A stretch of DNA of 64,000 bases from Streptomyces sp. HUAS ZL42 (GCF_040782645.1 NZ_CP160403.1:6173001-6237000); one strand, 5' to 3'; counted from the first letter of the stretch, positions 54,221 through 63,217 are shown. Numbers and translations are program-made. The notes: generated by a model not told the origin, from the letters alone.

Positions 54221-54463
54221 TCAAGATCGGGCGTGCGCCTGCCGCCGCAACCTCGTGCCCGTCGAGCGGCCGGTGACGGTGTCGTAGGGGACGTGGCAGG
54301 TGAAGCCGGGTCGCAGGCGGCCGGGGTGTTCCTCGCCCACCTCGTCCAGTTGGAGGCCGGGGCACTCCGGCGCGCCGTCGGCCGCCCTGCCTCTCGCCAG
54401 GGTGATCAACCCCCACAGGAGCGGGAGCAGGAACAGCACCAGTAACACGCCTCTCAGCTTCAT
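54221..54463 (-). CDS. Small membrane or secreted protein with a TTA codon, 80 aa
   Basis: An N-terminal hydrophobic segment (about 5-24: GVLLVLFLLPLLWGLITLA) is followed by a hydrophilic part with two cysteines (APECPGL and PGFTCHV) that could form a disulfide outside the cell. Codon 7 is TTA (54443-54445) and codon 4 is AGA, both rare in Streptomyces, at the very start of the gene. No family recognised. Confidence 0.6.
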   Translation of the reverse strand: MKLRGVLLVLFLLPLLWGLITLARGRAADGAPECPGLQLDEVGEEHPGRLRPGFTCHVPYDTVTGRSTGTRLRRQAHARS

Positions 54464-54559
54464 GCCGCCCTACCCAACCACCTGCGCCCGGACATGAGGA
54501 GGGGCCGCCGATGCGGTCCGGCGGCCCCTCCACTCCCCTCCTGCTGGTGGTCCCGTCCG

Positions 54560-55609
54560 TCACCGGGGCAGGATCACGACGTACGCGGCCGGTTCGCGGT
54601 CGCCGGACGCCATCAGCGCCGTACGGACCACGGCCGCCTGTTGCTCCATCGCGTCCCGTAGCTTCCTCGGCGTGATGTGGACGACCGTGATGCCCAGGCG
54701 CTCCAGGTGCTCGCGCTTGCGGGCGTACTCCGACCACCGGGCGTCCTCGTCGGGGCGGGGGGCGCGGGTGTCCAGCTCCAGCGCCACCGCCTGCTCCGGC
54801 CAGTACGCGTCCACGCCGCCCAGGAAGGGGCCGCCCGGCAGGCGCAGGTCCACGTTCCAGACCGGCTCCGGGAGGGCGAACTCGCGCACCATCCGGTACA
54901 GGCGGTCCTCCGCGATCGCGCGTCCCTCCGCCAGCAACGAGTCGACCGCGTCCACCACGTGCGGGCGGCTCAGCAGCTTCGCCTGGTTCAACTCCCTTAC
55001 CACTGCCGCTGGTTCGCAGTGTCCGGCCCGTACCGCCTCCGTCAGCAGCCGGCGTACGGCGTCCGCGTCCGTCAGTTCCGACACCGCGTCCGCCAGGGCG
55101 CGCGGCACGGGGGCGACGGGGAGGCCGGTGACCTGTTCCGGGGTGGGCAGCGCCGCAGTGCGGACGATCCGCGCGCAGCCCGTCGAACGCAGGCGGCGCA
55201 GCCGGGGGACCAGGACGTCGATCGTCGCCAGGGACAGCAGTGGGGGCGTCGACGTGAAGCCGTGGAGGGTGAGGGCGGCCAGACCCGTGATCACGGCTTC
55301 CTTGTACATCGGGCGGTGGGCTTCCCAGGCGGTCGGCTGCGCCGGCACGACCCCCGGTGAGCACTCGCGCGCCGCGTAGGTCAGTACCGCGTGCAGCCGC
55401 TCCTCGCTGGTCGGCGGGCCGGGGTGGAGCAGGAACACCCCCGGGAGGAACTGCTGCCAGGGACCGCCGGGGCGGCACTGCTCGTTCGCCTCGGCGGGCG
55501 ACACGCCGTGTGCCCGCAGCTCTGCCGCCGGCATGACGCGACGGTGGACCTCGGAGAGGTGGCCGAGGGGGCGGTGGGAGGCCGGGGGAAGCGGGGTGTT
55601 GTGGTTCAT
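54560..55609 (-). CDS. AbiEi-antitoxin-like/DUF559 endonuclease-fold protein, 349 aa
   Basis: The N-terminal winged-helix-like part (VMPAAELRAHGVSPAEANEQCRPGGPWQQFLPGVFLLH) resembles the AbiEi antitoxin domain. The C-terminus has the Vsr-like DUF559 pattern: acidic residue in VDAYWPEQAVALELDTR, then RWSEYARKREHLERLGITVVHITPRKL. This combination is common and chromosomal in actinobacteria. No AbiEii-like toxin gene is adjacent, so a role as a type IV antitoxin is not supported here. Confidence 0.72.
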   Translation of the reverse strand: MNHNTPLPPASHRPLGHLSEVHRRVMPAAELRAHGVSPAEANEQCRPGGPWQQFLPGVFLLHPGPPTSEERLHAVLTYAARECSPGVVPAQPTAWEAHRPMYKEAVITGLAALTLHGFTSTPPLLSLATIDVLVPRLRRLRSTGCARIVRTAALPTPEQVTGLPVAPVPRALADAVSELTDADAVRRLLTEAVRAGHCEPAAVVRELNQAKLLSRPHVVDAVDSLLAEGRAIAEDRLYRMVREFALPEPVWNVDLRLPGGPFLGGVDAYWPEQAVALELDTRAPRPDEDARWSEYARKREHLERLGITVVHITPRKLRDAMEQQAAVVRTALMASGDREPAAYVVILPR

Positions 55610-55722
55610 GCCCCCCGGATTCCCGCGCTCCGCCCCGGCTTTAACCGCTGTTACACGCTCGTCGACAAATCTGGACAAGCCTGCCCTAAAGGACGAGTGT
55701 TCGGGTGTCGAAAAGGGGCCGA

Positions 55723-55755
55723 AAACCCCTGGTCCATTCGGGGTGGGTCAGGGGT
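55723..55755 (-). terminator. Terminator downstream of second pepN
   Basis: On the minus strand AACCCCTG (55755-55748) pairs with CAGGGGTT (55730-55723) and runs into TTTT. It lies 66 bp after the pepN paralogue stop. Confidence 0.65.
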
Positions 55756-55820
55756 TACGGCTCCTATTGCCTGAATTCCGTAACGGCTACGGAGTGACCA
55801 AGCCTGGGCCAGAGGTCTTC

Positions 55821-58409
55821 TTATCGCCCCGCCTCGGCCCCCGCACTCGCATCGCACGCCTGCCCCCGCAGCGCCCGCGCCAGATCGTCCCGCGCCTCCA
55901 CGACCAGGCGGCGAAGGGCCGGAGCCGCCCCCTCATGCGCCGCGAGCCACGCGTCCGTCGCATCGAGCGTCTCCTGCGAGTCCTGCAGCGACGGGAACAG
56001 ACCGCGGACCACGTCCATGCCGATCTGGATCGACCGCTCCGCCCACACCCGCTCGATCGCCTCGAAGTACTTCACGGTGTACGGCGCCGTCAGCTCCCGC
56101 TGCGACGGCCGGGCGAAGCCCGCGATCGTCGCCTCCACCAGCGCGTTGGACAGCGCGTCCGACTCCACCACCTGCGCCCACGCCTGCGCCTTGACCGCCG
56201 CCGAGGGGCGCGCGGCGAGGCAGCGGACCTGGTGGCGCTTGCCGGACGCCGTGTCGTCGCGGGCGAGTTCGGCGGCCAGCTCCTTCTCGCCGACGACCTC
56301 GTGCACCGCCAGCGCCTCCAGAAACGCCCAGCGCAGCTCTTGGTCGATCGTCAGCCCCGGCAGGGTGACCGTGGCGTCGAGCAGACCCGTCAGCAGGTCG
56401 AAGGCGGCCGGCACGTCGGCCACGCGCGCGAAGAAACGCGCCCACGCCAGCTGATGCTCGCTGCCCGGCTCGGCGGCGTACAGCTGGAGCGAGGCTCCCT
56501 GGGCGAGCAGCCTGCCGCCCGGCTCCCGCCAGTCGGGCGCCGCGTAGTGCACGACCGCCGACTCCGCCCACGCGTGCAGCATCTGCAGCACGCCGATGTC
56601 GGACTCCCGACCCGCGAACCGCAGCACCAGATCGACGAAGTCCCGGGCCGGCAGCAGCGCGTCCCGCGTCATGTTCCACAGCGCCGACCAGCACAGGGCG
56701 CGCGCGAGCGGGTCGGTGATGTCGCCCAGCCCCCGCCTCAGCGCCGCCAGCGACGTCTCGTCGAAGCGGGTCTTGCAGTACGTCAGGTCGTCGTCGTTGA
56801 CCAGCACCAGCTCCGGCGCCTCCGCGCCCGCCGGCTCCGCCACGACCGTACGAGGCCCGTCGACGTCCACCTCCACCCGTGCGTACCGCTCCAGCACCCC
56901 CGTCCCGGAACGCCGGTACAGGCCCACCGCCACCCGGTGCGGCCGAAGCTGCGGATGCGACTCGGCCGCCTCCTGCAGCACCGCGAGCTCGTCGACCCGG
57001 CCCTCCGCGTTCAGCAGCACCTGCGGGGTCAGCGAGTTCACCCCCGCCGTCTGCAGCCACGCCCGCGACCAGGCGCCCATGTCCCGCCCGCTGGTCTCCT
57101 CCAGGACCGCCAGCAGATCGCCGAGGCGCGTGTTGCCGTACGCGTGCCGCTTGAAGTAGCGCCGCGCGCCCTCGAGGAACGCGTCCTGGCCGACGTACGC
57201 CACCAACTGCTTCAGTACGGAAGCCCCCTTGGCGTAGGTGATGCCGTCGAAGTTGAGCTTTGCGTCCTGCAGGTCGCGGATGTCGGCCGTGATCGGGTGC
57301 GTGGACGGCAGCTGGTCGGCGCGGTACGCCCACGCCTTGCGGCGGTTGGCGAAGGTGATCCAGCCGTCGGTGAAGCGGGTCGCGCCGACGAGTGAGAAAG
57401 CGCCCATGAAGTCGGCGAAGGACTCCTTCAGCCACAGGTCGTCCCACCACTCCATGGTGACCAGGTCGCCGAACCACATGTGCGCCATCTCGTGCAGCAC
57501 GACGTTCGCCCGGCCCTCGTACGAGGCCTGCGTCACCTTGCCCCGGAAGATGAACTCCTCCCGGAAGGTCACCAGACCCGGGTTCTCCATCGCTCCCAGG
57601 TTGTACTCGGGCACAAAGGCCTGGTCGTACTTCCCGAAGGGGTACGGGTAGTCGAAGTGGTCGTGGAAGAAGTCCAGGCCCTGCTTGGTGACCAGGAAGA
57701 CGTCGTCGGCGTCGAAGTAGGGGGCCAGGCCCTTGCGGCACAGGGCGCCGAGCGGGATCTCCAGCCTCGTACCGTCCTCGAGGACGCGCTCGTACGAATC
57801 CGTCACGTAGTGGTAGGGGCCGGCCACGACACACGTGATGTACGTCGAGATGGGCTTCGTCTCCGCGAAACGCCAGACACCGTCGGACAGCTCGCCGACC
57901 CCGTTGCTCCACACCGTCCAGTCCTCCGGCGCCCGCACCTCGAAGCGGAACGGGGCCTTGAGGTCCGGCTGCTCGAAGCCCGCGAAGACGCGGCGGGAGT
58001 CGGCCGGTTCGTACTGCGTGTAGAGGTAGACCTCGCCGTCCTCGGGGTCGACGAAGCGGTGCAGGCCCTCACCGGTGCGGGAGTAGGCGCACTGCGCGTC
58101 GACGATCAGCTCGTTGTCGGCGGCCAGGTCCTCCAGGGTGATCCGGGAGCCGTCGAAGACCTCGCTCGGGTCGAGGTCCCTGCCGTTGAGGGAGACGGCC
58201 GTCACACTCGGCGCGATCAGGTCCGCGAAGCTCGTCGCGCCGGGCTCGCTGCACCGGAAGCGGATCGTGGTCACGGAGCGGAAGGTGCGCGGTTCGCCGT
58301 CCCCGTCGCCGACGGCGGAGCGCACGTCGAGGGACACGTCGTACCCGTCGACGGACAGCAGGGCGGCCCGCTCCCGGGCCTCGTCGCGGGTCAGGTTCTC
58401 ACCGGGCAC
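55821..58409 (-). CDS. pepN: PepN paralogue, aminopeptidase N (M1), 862 aa
   Basis: Second M1 aminopeptidase of the window. GAMEN at 272-276 and HEMAH at 306-310 with Glu329 (WDDLWLKES) are intact. It has the same domain order and length as the enzyme at 40252-42825 and even a similar C-terminus (RALRGQACDAS against RALRAQAADA), but differs throughout, so the duplication is old. The GTG start MPGENLTRDEA follows GAGGGAG; the frame open further upstream is rejected. Confidence 0.92.
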   Translation of the reverse strand: MPGENLTRDEARERAALLSVDGYDVSLDVRSAVGDGDGEPRTFRSVTTIRFRCSEPGATSFADLIAPSVTAVSLNGRDLDPSEVFDGSRITLEDLAADNELIVDAQCAYSRTGEGLHRFVDPEDGEVYLYTQYEPADSRRVFAGFEQPDLKAPFRFEVRAPEDWTVWSNGVGELSDGVWRFAETKPISTYITCVVAGPYHYVTDSYERVLEDGTRLEIPLGALCRKGLAPYFDADDVFLVTKQGLDFFHDHFDYPYPFGKYDQAFVPEYNLGAMENPGLVTFREEFIFRGKVTQASYEGRANVVLHEMAHMWFGDLVTMEWWDDLWLKESFADFMGAFSLVGATRFTDGWITFANRRKAWAYRADQLPSTHPITADIRDLQDAKLNFDGITYAKGASVLKQLVAYVGQDAFLEGARRYFKRHAYGNTRLGDLLAVLEETSGRDMGAWSRAWLQTAGVNSLTPQVLLNAEGRVDELAVLQEAAESHPQLRPHRVAVGLYRRSGTGVLERYARVEVDVDGPRTVVAEPAGAEAPELVLVNDDDLTYCKTRFDETSLAALRRGLGDITDPLARALCWSALWNMTRDALLPARDFVDLVLRFAGRESDIGVLQMLHAWAESAVVHYAAPDWREPGGRLLAQGASLQLYAAEPGSEHQLAWARFFARVADVPAAFDLLTGLLDATVTLPGLTIDQELRWAFLEALAVHEVVGEKELAAELARDDTASGKRHQVRCLAARPSAAVKAQAWAQVVESDALSNALVEATIAGFARPSQRELTAPYTVKYFEAIERVWAERSIQIGMDVVRGLFPSLQDSQETLDATDAWLAAHEGAAPALRRLVVEARDDLARALRGQACDASAGAEAGR

Positions 58410-58603
58410 GGGCGGTACTCCCTCGGATGGTGTTCGGCATGCGGACAGGTGTGACAGGGCCGATCCTGCCATGTGCCCCTGACGCCGGGCAGCAGGGAAA
58501 TGGGACGCGCAGGGAAGGGGGGAGGGTGGGGAATGGGAGGGGGCAGAAAGATGTTGCGGGTTCAAGGAACGTCTGTGCCCCTACTCCGTACCCAAGGAGA
58601 ACC

Positions 58604-59266
58604 ATGTCCGAGTCCGCGACCTCTTCCGGGAAGACCCCCGTCGACTTCTGGTTCGACCCGCTGTGCCCCTGGGCCTGGATGACGTCCCGGTGGGTGCTCG
58701 AGGTGGAGAAGGTCCGGGACATCGAGGTCCGCTGGCACATCATGAGCCTGGCCGTCCTGAACGAGAACAAGCTGGACGAACTGCCCGAGCAGTACCGCGA
58801 GATGCTGGCGACCCAGGCCTGGAAGCCGGTGCGCGTGGTGACCGCGGCCTGGCAGAAGCACGGCGCAGACGTCCTCGGCCCGCTCTACACCGCGCTCGGC
58901 ACCCGCATCCACAACAACGGTGAGGGCCCGACCCTCGAGGCGATCGCCGGTGCGCTCGCCGACGTGGGACTGCCCGCCGACCTGATCGACTACGCCGGCC
59001 AGGAGGCCTTCGAGTTCGACGCCGAGCTGCGCGCCTCCCACAAGGAGGGCATCGACAAGGTCGGCCAGGACGTCGGCACCCCGGTCATCGCGGTCCCCGG
59101 CCCCGACGGCGAGCAGATCGCCTTCTTCGGCCCGGTCGTCACCCCCGCCCCCCGGGGCGAGGAGGCAGTCCGCCTCTGGGACGGCACGATAGCGGTCGCC
59201 TCGGTCCCGGGCTTCTACGAGATCAAGCGGACGCGGACCAAGGGCCCCGACTTCAGCAATCTGTGA
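58604..59266 (+). CDS. DsbA-family thioredoxin-fold protein (Rv2466c-like), 220 aa
   Basis: Thioredoxin-fold protein with helical insertion. The start VDFWFDPLCPWAWMTSRWVLEVEKVRDIEV closely resembles the mycobacterial mycothiol-dependent reductase Rv2466c, but the active site is CPWA and not CPWC, so the second cysteine is missing. The cis-Pro region DVGTPVIAV is present. Cytoplasmic. ATG 58604 follows AAGGAGA. A one-cysteine site could still work with mycothiol by a monothiol mechanism. Confidence 0.88.
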   Translation: MSESATSSGKTPVDFWFDPLCPWAWMTSRWVLEVEKVRDIEVRWHIMSLAVLNENKLDELPEQYREMLATQAWKPVRVVTAAWQKHGADVLGPLYTALGTRIHNNGEGPTLEAIAGALADVGLPADLIDYAGQEAFEFDAELRASHKEGIDKVGQDVGTPVIAVPGPDGEQIAFFGPVVTPAPRGEEAVRLWDGTIAVASVPGFYEIKRTRTKGPDFSNL

Positions 59267-59284
59267 CAACTCCTGTGCGGGAAG

Positions 59285-59311
59285 GCCCCCGTGAGCCGTC
59301 CTCGCGGGGGC
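59285..59311 (+). terminator. Hairpin after DsbA-family gene
   Basis: GCCCCCG (59285-59291) pairs with CGGGGGC (59305-59311) with a 13-base loop, 18 bp after the stop and just before the next gene. Confidence 0.5.
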
Positions 59312-59323
59312 ACCATTACCTCC

Positions 59324-60100
59324 ATGACGGAGATAGACACCTCGGTTCCCCACTCGGCCCGCATCTGGAACTACTGGCTGGGCGGCAAGGACAACTACCC
59401 GGTGGACGAGGCGGCCGGCGACGCCTACACCGCCGTCTTCCCCGGCATCGTCACCATCGCCCGCAGCAGCCGCGCCTTTCTCGGCCGCAGCATCCGGTAC
59501 CTGGTCGAGGAGGCCGGCATACGCCAGTTCCTCGACGTCGGCACCGGACTGCCCACCGTCGACAACACCCACGAGGTCGCCCAGCGCCTCGCCCCCGAGT
59601 CGAAGATCGTCTACGTCGACAACGACCCGCTGGTCCTCGCCCACGCCCGCGCCCTGCTCACCTCCACCCCGGAGGGGGACACGGCGTACGAGGACCTCAG
59701 CCTCTACGAGCCGGAGCGCATCCTGGAGGCGGCGGCGAAGACCCTCGACCTCACCCGCCCCACCGCCCTGATCCTCAGCGGCATCCTCGGACACGTCGAC
59801 GGCTACGACCGGGCCCGCGACCTCGTCCGCGCGTTCCTGGCCGGACTTCCCTCCGGCAGCCATCTCTCCCTCAACGAGGGCTCCCGCGGCACCGACCCCG
59901 TTTACGAACAGGCCCAGGACGCCTACAACGAGACCGGCGCGGTCCCGTACTTCCTGCGCCCGGTCGACGAGATCGAGGGCTACTTCGAAGGACTGGAACT
60001 GGTCGAACCCGGGGTCGTCTCCGTCCCCCTGTGGCGCCCGGAGCCGGGCACGGACCCGACGCCGATCGGCCAGCACGGCGGCCTGGGCCGCAAGCCCTGA
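59324..60100 (+). CDS. DUF574 SAM-dependent methyltransferase, 258 aa
   Basis: Member of the Streptomyces-rich family PF04672: SARIWNYWLGGKDNYPVDEAAGD at the N-terminus, then FLDVGTGLPTVDN (SAM site), VYVDNDPLVLAHARALL and LILSGILGHV. The family is expanded in Streptomyces and its substrates are unknown. ATG 59324 lacks a clear ribosome-binding site; 11 codons further upstream are in frame. Followed by a very strong terminator. Confidence 0.87.
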   Translation: MTEIDTSVPHSARIWNYWLGGKDNYPVDEAAGDAYTAVFPGIVTIARSSRAFLGRSIRYLVEEAGIRQFLDVGTGLPTVDNTHEVAQRLAPESKIVYVDNDPLVLAHARALLTSTPEGDTAYEDLSLYEPERILEAAAKTLDLTRPTALILSGILGHVDGYDRARDLVRAFLAGLPSGSHLSLNEGSRGTDPVYEQAQDAYNETGAVPYFLRPVDEIEGYFEGLELVEPGVVSVPLWRPEPGTDPTPIGQHGGLGRKP

Positions 60101-60109
60101 GCCGACAGG

Positions 60110-60144
60110 AAGGCGCCCTCACGTGACACACGTGAGGGCGCCTT
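60110..60144. terminator. Perfect 16-bp hairpin terminator
   Basis: AAGGCGCCCTCACGTG (60110-60125) pairs exactly with 60129-60144 across a 3-base loop, 10 bp after the methyltransferase stop. Confidence 0.85.
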
Positions 60145-60415
60145 GCTGCGGCGGTCGGTCACGCGGCGACCGACGGGCCAGACGCGCGCCGTCCGTTTGG
60201 TGAGACCCAACAGAGGGTGCAGATCTCTCCCGAGTAGCCGAGGCCACCCCACCTCAGTGACCATCATCACGCCATATCACGTGTAACCGCCACGCTTTGT
60301 GGGGAGCCCACCAAGCCCCCGATCAAGCCTTTGTCGACCACCGACGGTGATCGGCCCGAGACTCCTGGGATAGCGTCACGCCGTCCCCAACTGCCCAGAC
60401 CCCGCCGGAGTCCCC
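60145..60415. other. Leader region of bioY, no gene seen
   Basis: With the preceding terminator this makes a 315-bp gap. It contains an inverted repeat CGGTCGGTCACG-CGGCGACCG near 60152 and a possible -10 (TAGCGT near 60372) upstream of bioY. I recognise no riboswitch and no clear BirA/BioR operator. Confidence 0.35.
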
Positions 60416-60991
60416 ATGAGCACCGCCGCCGCCCCCGCCCGCACCGGAGAGGTCCTCGCCGACCTGCTCCCCGCCTCCCGCGTCCGGGACATCGCGCTGG
60501 TGCTCGGCGGCGCCGCGCTCACCGGCCTCGCCGCCCAGATCTCGATCCCCGTCCCGGGCTCCCCGGTGCCGGTGACCGGCCAGACCTTCGCCGCGCTGCT
60601 CGTCGGCACGGCCCTGGGCGCGGGCCGGGGCTTCCTCTCGCTCCTCGTGTACGCGCTGGCCGGCCTGGCCGGTGCGCCGGTGTTCGCCGGCGGGTCCTCC
60701 GGGGTGGCCCCCTCCTTCGGCTACATCGTCGGCATGGTGCTCGCGTCCGCCGCCGTCGGCGCGCTGGCCCGGCGCGGCGCCGACCGCAACGTGTGGCGCA
60801 CGGCGGGCACCATGCTGCTGGGCGAGGCGATCATCTACGCCGTCGGTGTCCCGTACCTGGCCCTGGCCACCGGCATGTCGGCGAGTGCCGCCGTCGCGGC
60901 CGGCCTCACCCCGTTCCTCATCGGCGACGCCCTGAAGGCGGCCCTGGCGATGGGCGTACTGCCCACCGCCTGGAGGCTCGTCAGGCGCTGA
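60416..60991 (+). CDS. bioY: BioY, biotin transporter substrate-binding component, 191 aa
   Basis: ECF-type S component with six membrane segments; the family motif ISIPVPGSPVPVTGQTFAALLVG (about 42-64) and the ALAGLAGAPVFAGGSSG loop are clear. It takes up biotin, alone or with a shared ECF energising module; no bioM/bioN genes are next to it. ATG 60416 has GGAG upstream. The 3' end overlaps the convergent oxidase gene by 11 bp. Confidence 0.92.
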   Translation: MSTAAAPARTGEVLADLLPASRVRDIALVLGGAALTGLAAQISIPVPGSPVPVTGQTFAALLVGTALGAGRGFLSLLVYALAGLAGAPVFAGGSSGVAPSFGYIVGMVLASAAVGALARRGADRNVWRTAGTMLLGEAIIYAVGVPYLALATGMSASAAVAAGLTPFLIGDALKAALAMGVLPTAWRLVRR

Positions 60992-62306
60992 CGCCGTAGT
61001 TCCTGCGGAAGAGGTTCGCCGGGTCGTACTGCGACTTCAGCCCGGCGAGCCGCTTCGCCGTCTCCGCGTCGTACAGCCCCTCGGCCCGATCGCCGGCCCC
61101 GAACGCGAAGTTGAGCGCCCGGCCGAGCGAGTCCGGCGCGAGCAGGGCGAAGGCGGGGTCGAGCAGGGCACGGGCCTTCTCCCGCTCACCCATGGTCAAC
61201 AGCCGTACCAGGAAACGCCCTTCGCGGTACGGCACCGAGTTCGGCGCGGGCCGCGCGAGCGCACCGCCCAGGTGGTTGATCTGCACGACGCACATGGCCC
61301 CGGCGTCGGGCCCGGTACGGCGCAGCAGCTCACCGGCCCTGTCGACGTCCAGCTCGCCCAGCACCGAGCTGTCCCCGTAGTACGCGTGCGGGAAGTCCGG
61401 GTCGCCGTGGATGGTGTGGCTCCCGGCGTACGGCATCTCCCGCAGGGAATCGCCGAGCACCGGCCCGATCTCCCGCAGCGGGGCGACGAGTCGCTCGCCG
61501 TCGGCGCCGGTGTACGCGACGCGCACGCAGACGACGTACCGTCCGCGCAGATGCGGCGGCAGCGCCGGGATATCCGGATACGGTACGGCGGCTAAGGACG
61601 AGGTCAGGGTGGAGGGGACGGTCCGCGTCCACGCCTCGTACGCCCGCAGCACGACCGCCGGATCGACGACACGCCCGTCGAACGCGAGCGAGCCGCCGTA
61701 GAGGGTGCGGACGGGGACGAGGCCGATCTTCATCTCCGTGACGACACCGAGGGCGTGGCCGCCACCGAGCAGGCCCCAGTACAGGTCGGGGGCGGACTCC
61801 CGGGTCACATGGCGTGGACGTCCGTCGGCCGTGACGACGTCCAGGGAGCGCACATGGTCGGCCGCGTACCCGAACTCGCGGGCCAGGATGCCGAGTCCGC
61901 CGCCGAGCGTGTAGGAGACGGCGCCGACGGAAGGCGCCGAACCGTTGAGCGGGGCGAGTCCGTACGGCTCGGCGGCCGCCACGACCCGGCCCCAGCGGAC
62001 GCCCGCCTGGACGCGGACGGTGCGGGCCTCGGGGTCGACGGTCACCCCGTCCATGCGGCCGGTGGTGACGAGCACGCCGCCCTCCGCGGCGCCGGGCAGC
62101 CCGTGCCCGGTGGCCTGGACGCCGATCGGCAGCTTCCCGGCGGCCGCGTACCGCACGGCGGCGACCACGTCGTCGGTGCGGGAGGCGGCGACGACGAGGG
62201 CGGGGCGCTGAGCGAACCCGGTCTGGAAACCGGCCGTCCCGTCGTCGTAGCGGGGGTCGCCGGGACGGAGGACGAGCAGGTCGGTGGTGTCGGTCGGCGA
62301 GTTCAT
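60981..62306 (-). CDS. FAD-linked oxidoreductase (BBE-like), 441 aa
   Basis: FAD_binding_4 domain: PIGVQATGHGLPGAAEGGV (the His of TGHG is the usual site of covalent FAD attachment), GAVSYTLGGGLGILAREFG and GGHALGVVTEMKI. The C-terminal berberine-bridge motif YDPANLFRRNYGV closes the FAD site. Such enzymes oxidise sugars or secondary metabolites. Leu238 is a TTA codon (61593-61595), implying bldA dependence. An exact 16-bp inverted repeat lies just upstream of the start. Confidence 0.87.
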   Translation of the reverse strand: MNSPTDTTDLLVLRPGDPRYDDGTAGFQTGFAQRPALVVAASRTDDVVAAVRYAAAGKLPIGVQATGHGLPGAAEGGVLVTTGRMDGVTVDPEARTVRVQAGVRWGRVVAAAEPYGLAPLNGSAPSVGAVSYTLGGGLGILAREFGYAADHVRSLDVVTADGRPRHVTRESAPDLYWGLLGGGHALGVVTEMKIGLVPVRTLYGGSLAFDGRVVDPAVVLRAYEAWTRTVPSTLTSSLAAVPYPDIPALPPHLRGRYVVCVRVAYTGADGERLVAPLREIGPVLGDSLREMPYAGSHTIHGDPDFPHAYYGDSSVLGELDVDRAGELLRRTGPDAGAMCVVQINHLGGALARPAPNSVPYREGRFLVRLLTMGEREKARALLDPAFALLAPDSLGRALNFAFGAGDRAEGLYDAETAKRLAGLKSQYDPANLFRRNYGVSA

Positions 62307-62318
62307 ACGGCCGATGGT

Positions 62319-62357
62319 GGAGGCATAACCTGACAGCCTCCGTCAGGTTATGCCTCC
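62319..62357. promoter_or_regulatory. 16-bp inverted repeat, operator or terminator
   Basis: GGAGGCATAACCTGAC (62319-62334) and its exact complement (62342-62357) are separated by 7 bases. It lies 13 bp upstream of the oxidase start and just after the LPKTG gene stop. The inner AACCTGAC/GTCAGGTT pattern looks like a TetR-type operator; it could also end the LPKTG transcript. Confidence 0.65.
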
Positions 62358-62371
62358 TTCGCTTCCGGGGG

Positions 62372-63094
62372 TCAGGCCTCCTGCCGTTCCGGCCGCCGCT
62401 GCGACCACCACAGCCCGGCCACGCCCGCCGCGATCAGACCGGCGCCGGCCGCGCCCAGCGGCAGGACGTCGCGTCCCACACCGGTCTTGGGCAGCTCGTC
62501 ACCGCCCGGCGCCACGGGCTTGTTGTCGGTGCCGAGCAGCAGCGGTGTGGCCGGAGCGTTCGGTGACGGGTTCGTCGTACCGAACGGGACCGGGCCCTGC
62601 TGCCAGAACGTCTTCTTCCCGTCACCGGTCTGAACGGGCAGACAGATCTTTCCGGTCTTGCTCAGATCGAAGCCGGCGTCGACGTCGTAGGACTTCGACG
62701 CGCCGGCCGCGAGATTGTCGATCGGGCAGGCGAAACCGCTGTTCGACCCCGGGGGGAGATTCCCTTTCTCGATCGCCGAGCAGCCTTGAACGTTTTTGAC
62801 CGTCAGGCCGTCGAAACCGACGACCAAAAGCTGGATCTTGCCGCTGTCCTTGGTCCCTTCGTTCTTCACGGTGGCCGTAATCGCCGTTTCCTGGGAGCTG
62901 TTGTCGACCGAGATCTGCTCGGGCAGCGTCGTCGTCAGCTTTACGCCCGCGGGTGCCTCGTCAACGGCCTTTCCCCCCTTGCTGCTTCCGGGTCCCTGGT
63001 CGTCGGCGCTCGCGGTGAAGGAAAAAATCATCACCGTCGAGAAAGATGCCGCGACCAGCGATCCTGCGATGGTCGTCATACGACGAGAACTCAT
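62372..63094 (-). CDS. Sortase-anchored surface protein with LPKTG motif, 240 aa
   Basis: An N-terminal signal peptide (about 6-30) is followed by a beta-rich region with two cysteines that may pair (VQGCSAIE and FACPIDN), an LPKTG motif at 201-205, a membrane segment and a basic tail SQRRPERQEA: the classic sortase substrate order. AAGGGGG precedes ATG 63094. The DUF11-like core (TITATVKNEGTKDSGKIQLLVVGFDGL) suggests a repeat-type adhesin or stalk domain. No sortase gene is nearby. Confidence 0.85.
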   Translation of the reverse strand: MSSRRMTTIAGSLVAASFSTVMIFSFTASADDQGPGSSKGGKAVDEAPAGVKLTTTLPEQISVDNSSQETAITATVKNEGTKDSGKIQLLVVGFDGLTVKNVQGCSAIEKGNLPPGSNSGFACPIDNLAAGASKSYDVDAGFDLSKTGKICLPVQTGDGKKTFWQQGPVPFGTTNPSPNAPATPLLLGTDNKPVAPGGDELPKTGVGRDVLPLGAAGAGLIAAGVAGLWWSQRRPERQEA

Positions 63095-63217
63095 GTTCAC
63101 ATCCCCCTTGCGTCCCCCTGACTGCGCCTGAATTCGCAGCACTTGAAGAGGTACCACAAGATTTCTCCGCACTATGCTGGTACGGCATGAAGTGTGACCA
63201 TTGTGTTTCACTCGAGG

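Noticed and set aside
54560..55609. Type IV toxin-antitoxin or abortive infection system
   Set aside because: Only the AbiEi/DUF559-like protein is present; the neighbours are a small unknown gene and a housekeeping peptidase, with no AbiEii-like toxin.
60145..60415. Riboswitch in the bioY leader
   Set aside because: I could match the sequence to no known riboswitch class; bioY is usually controlled by protein repressors.
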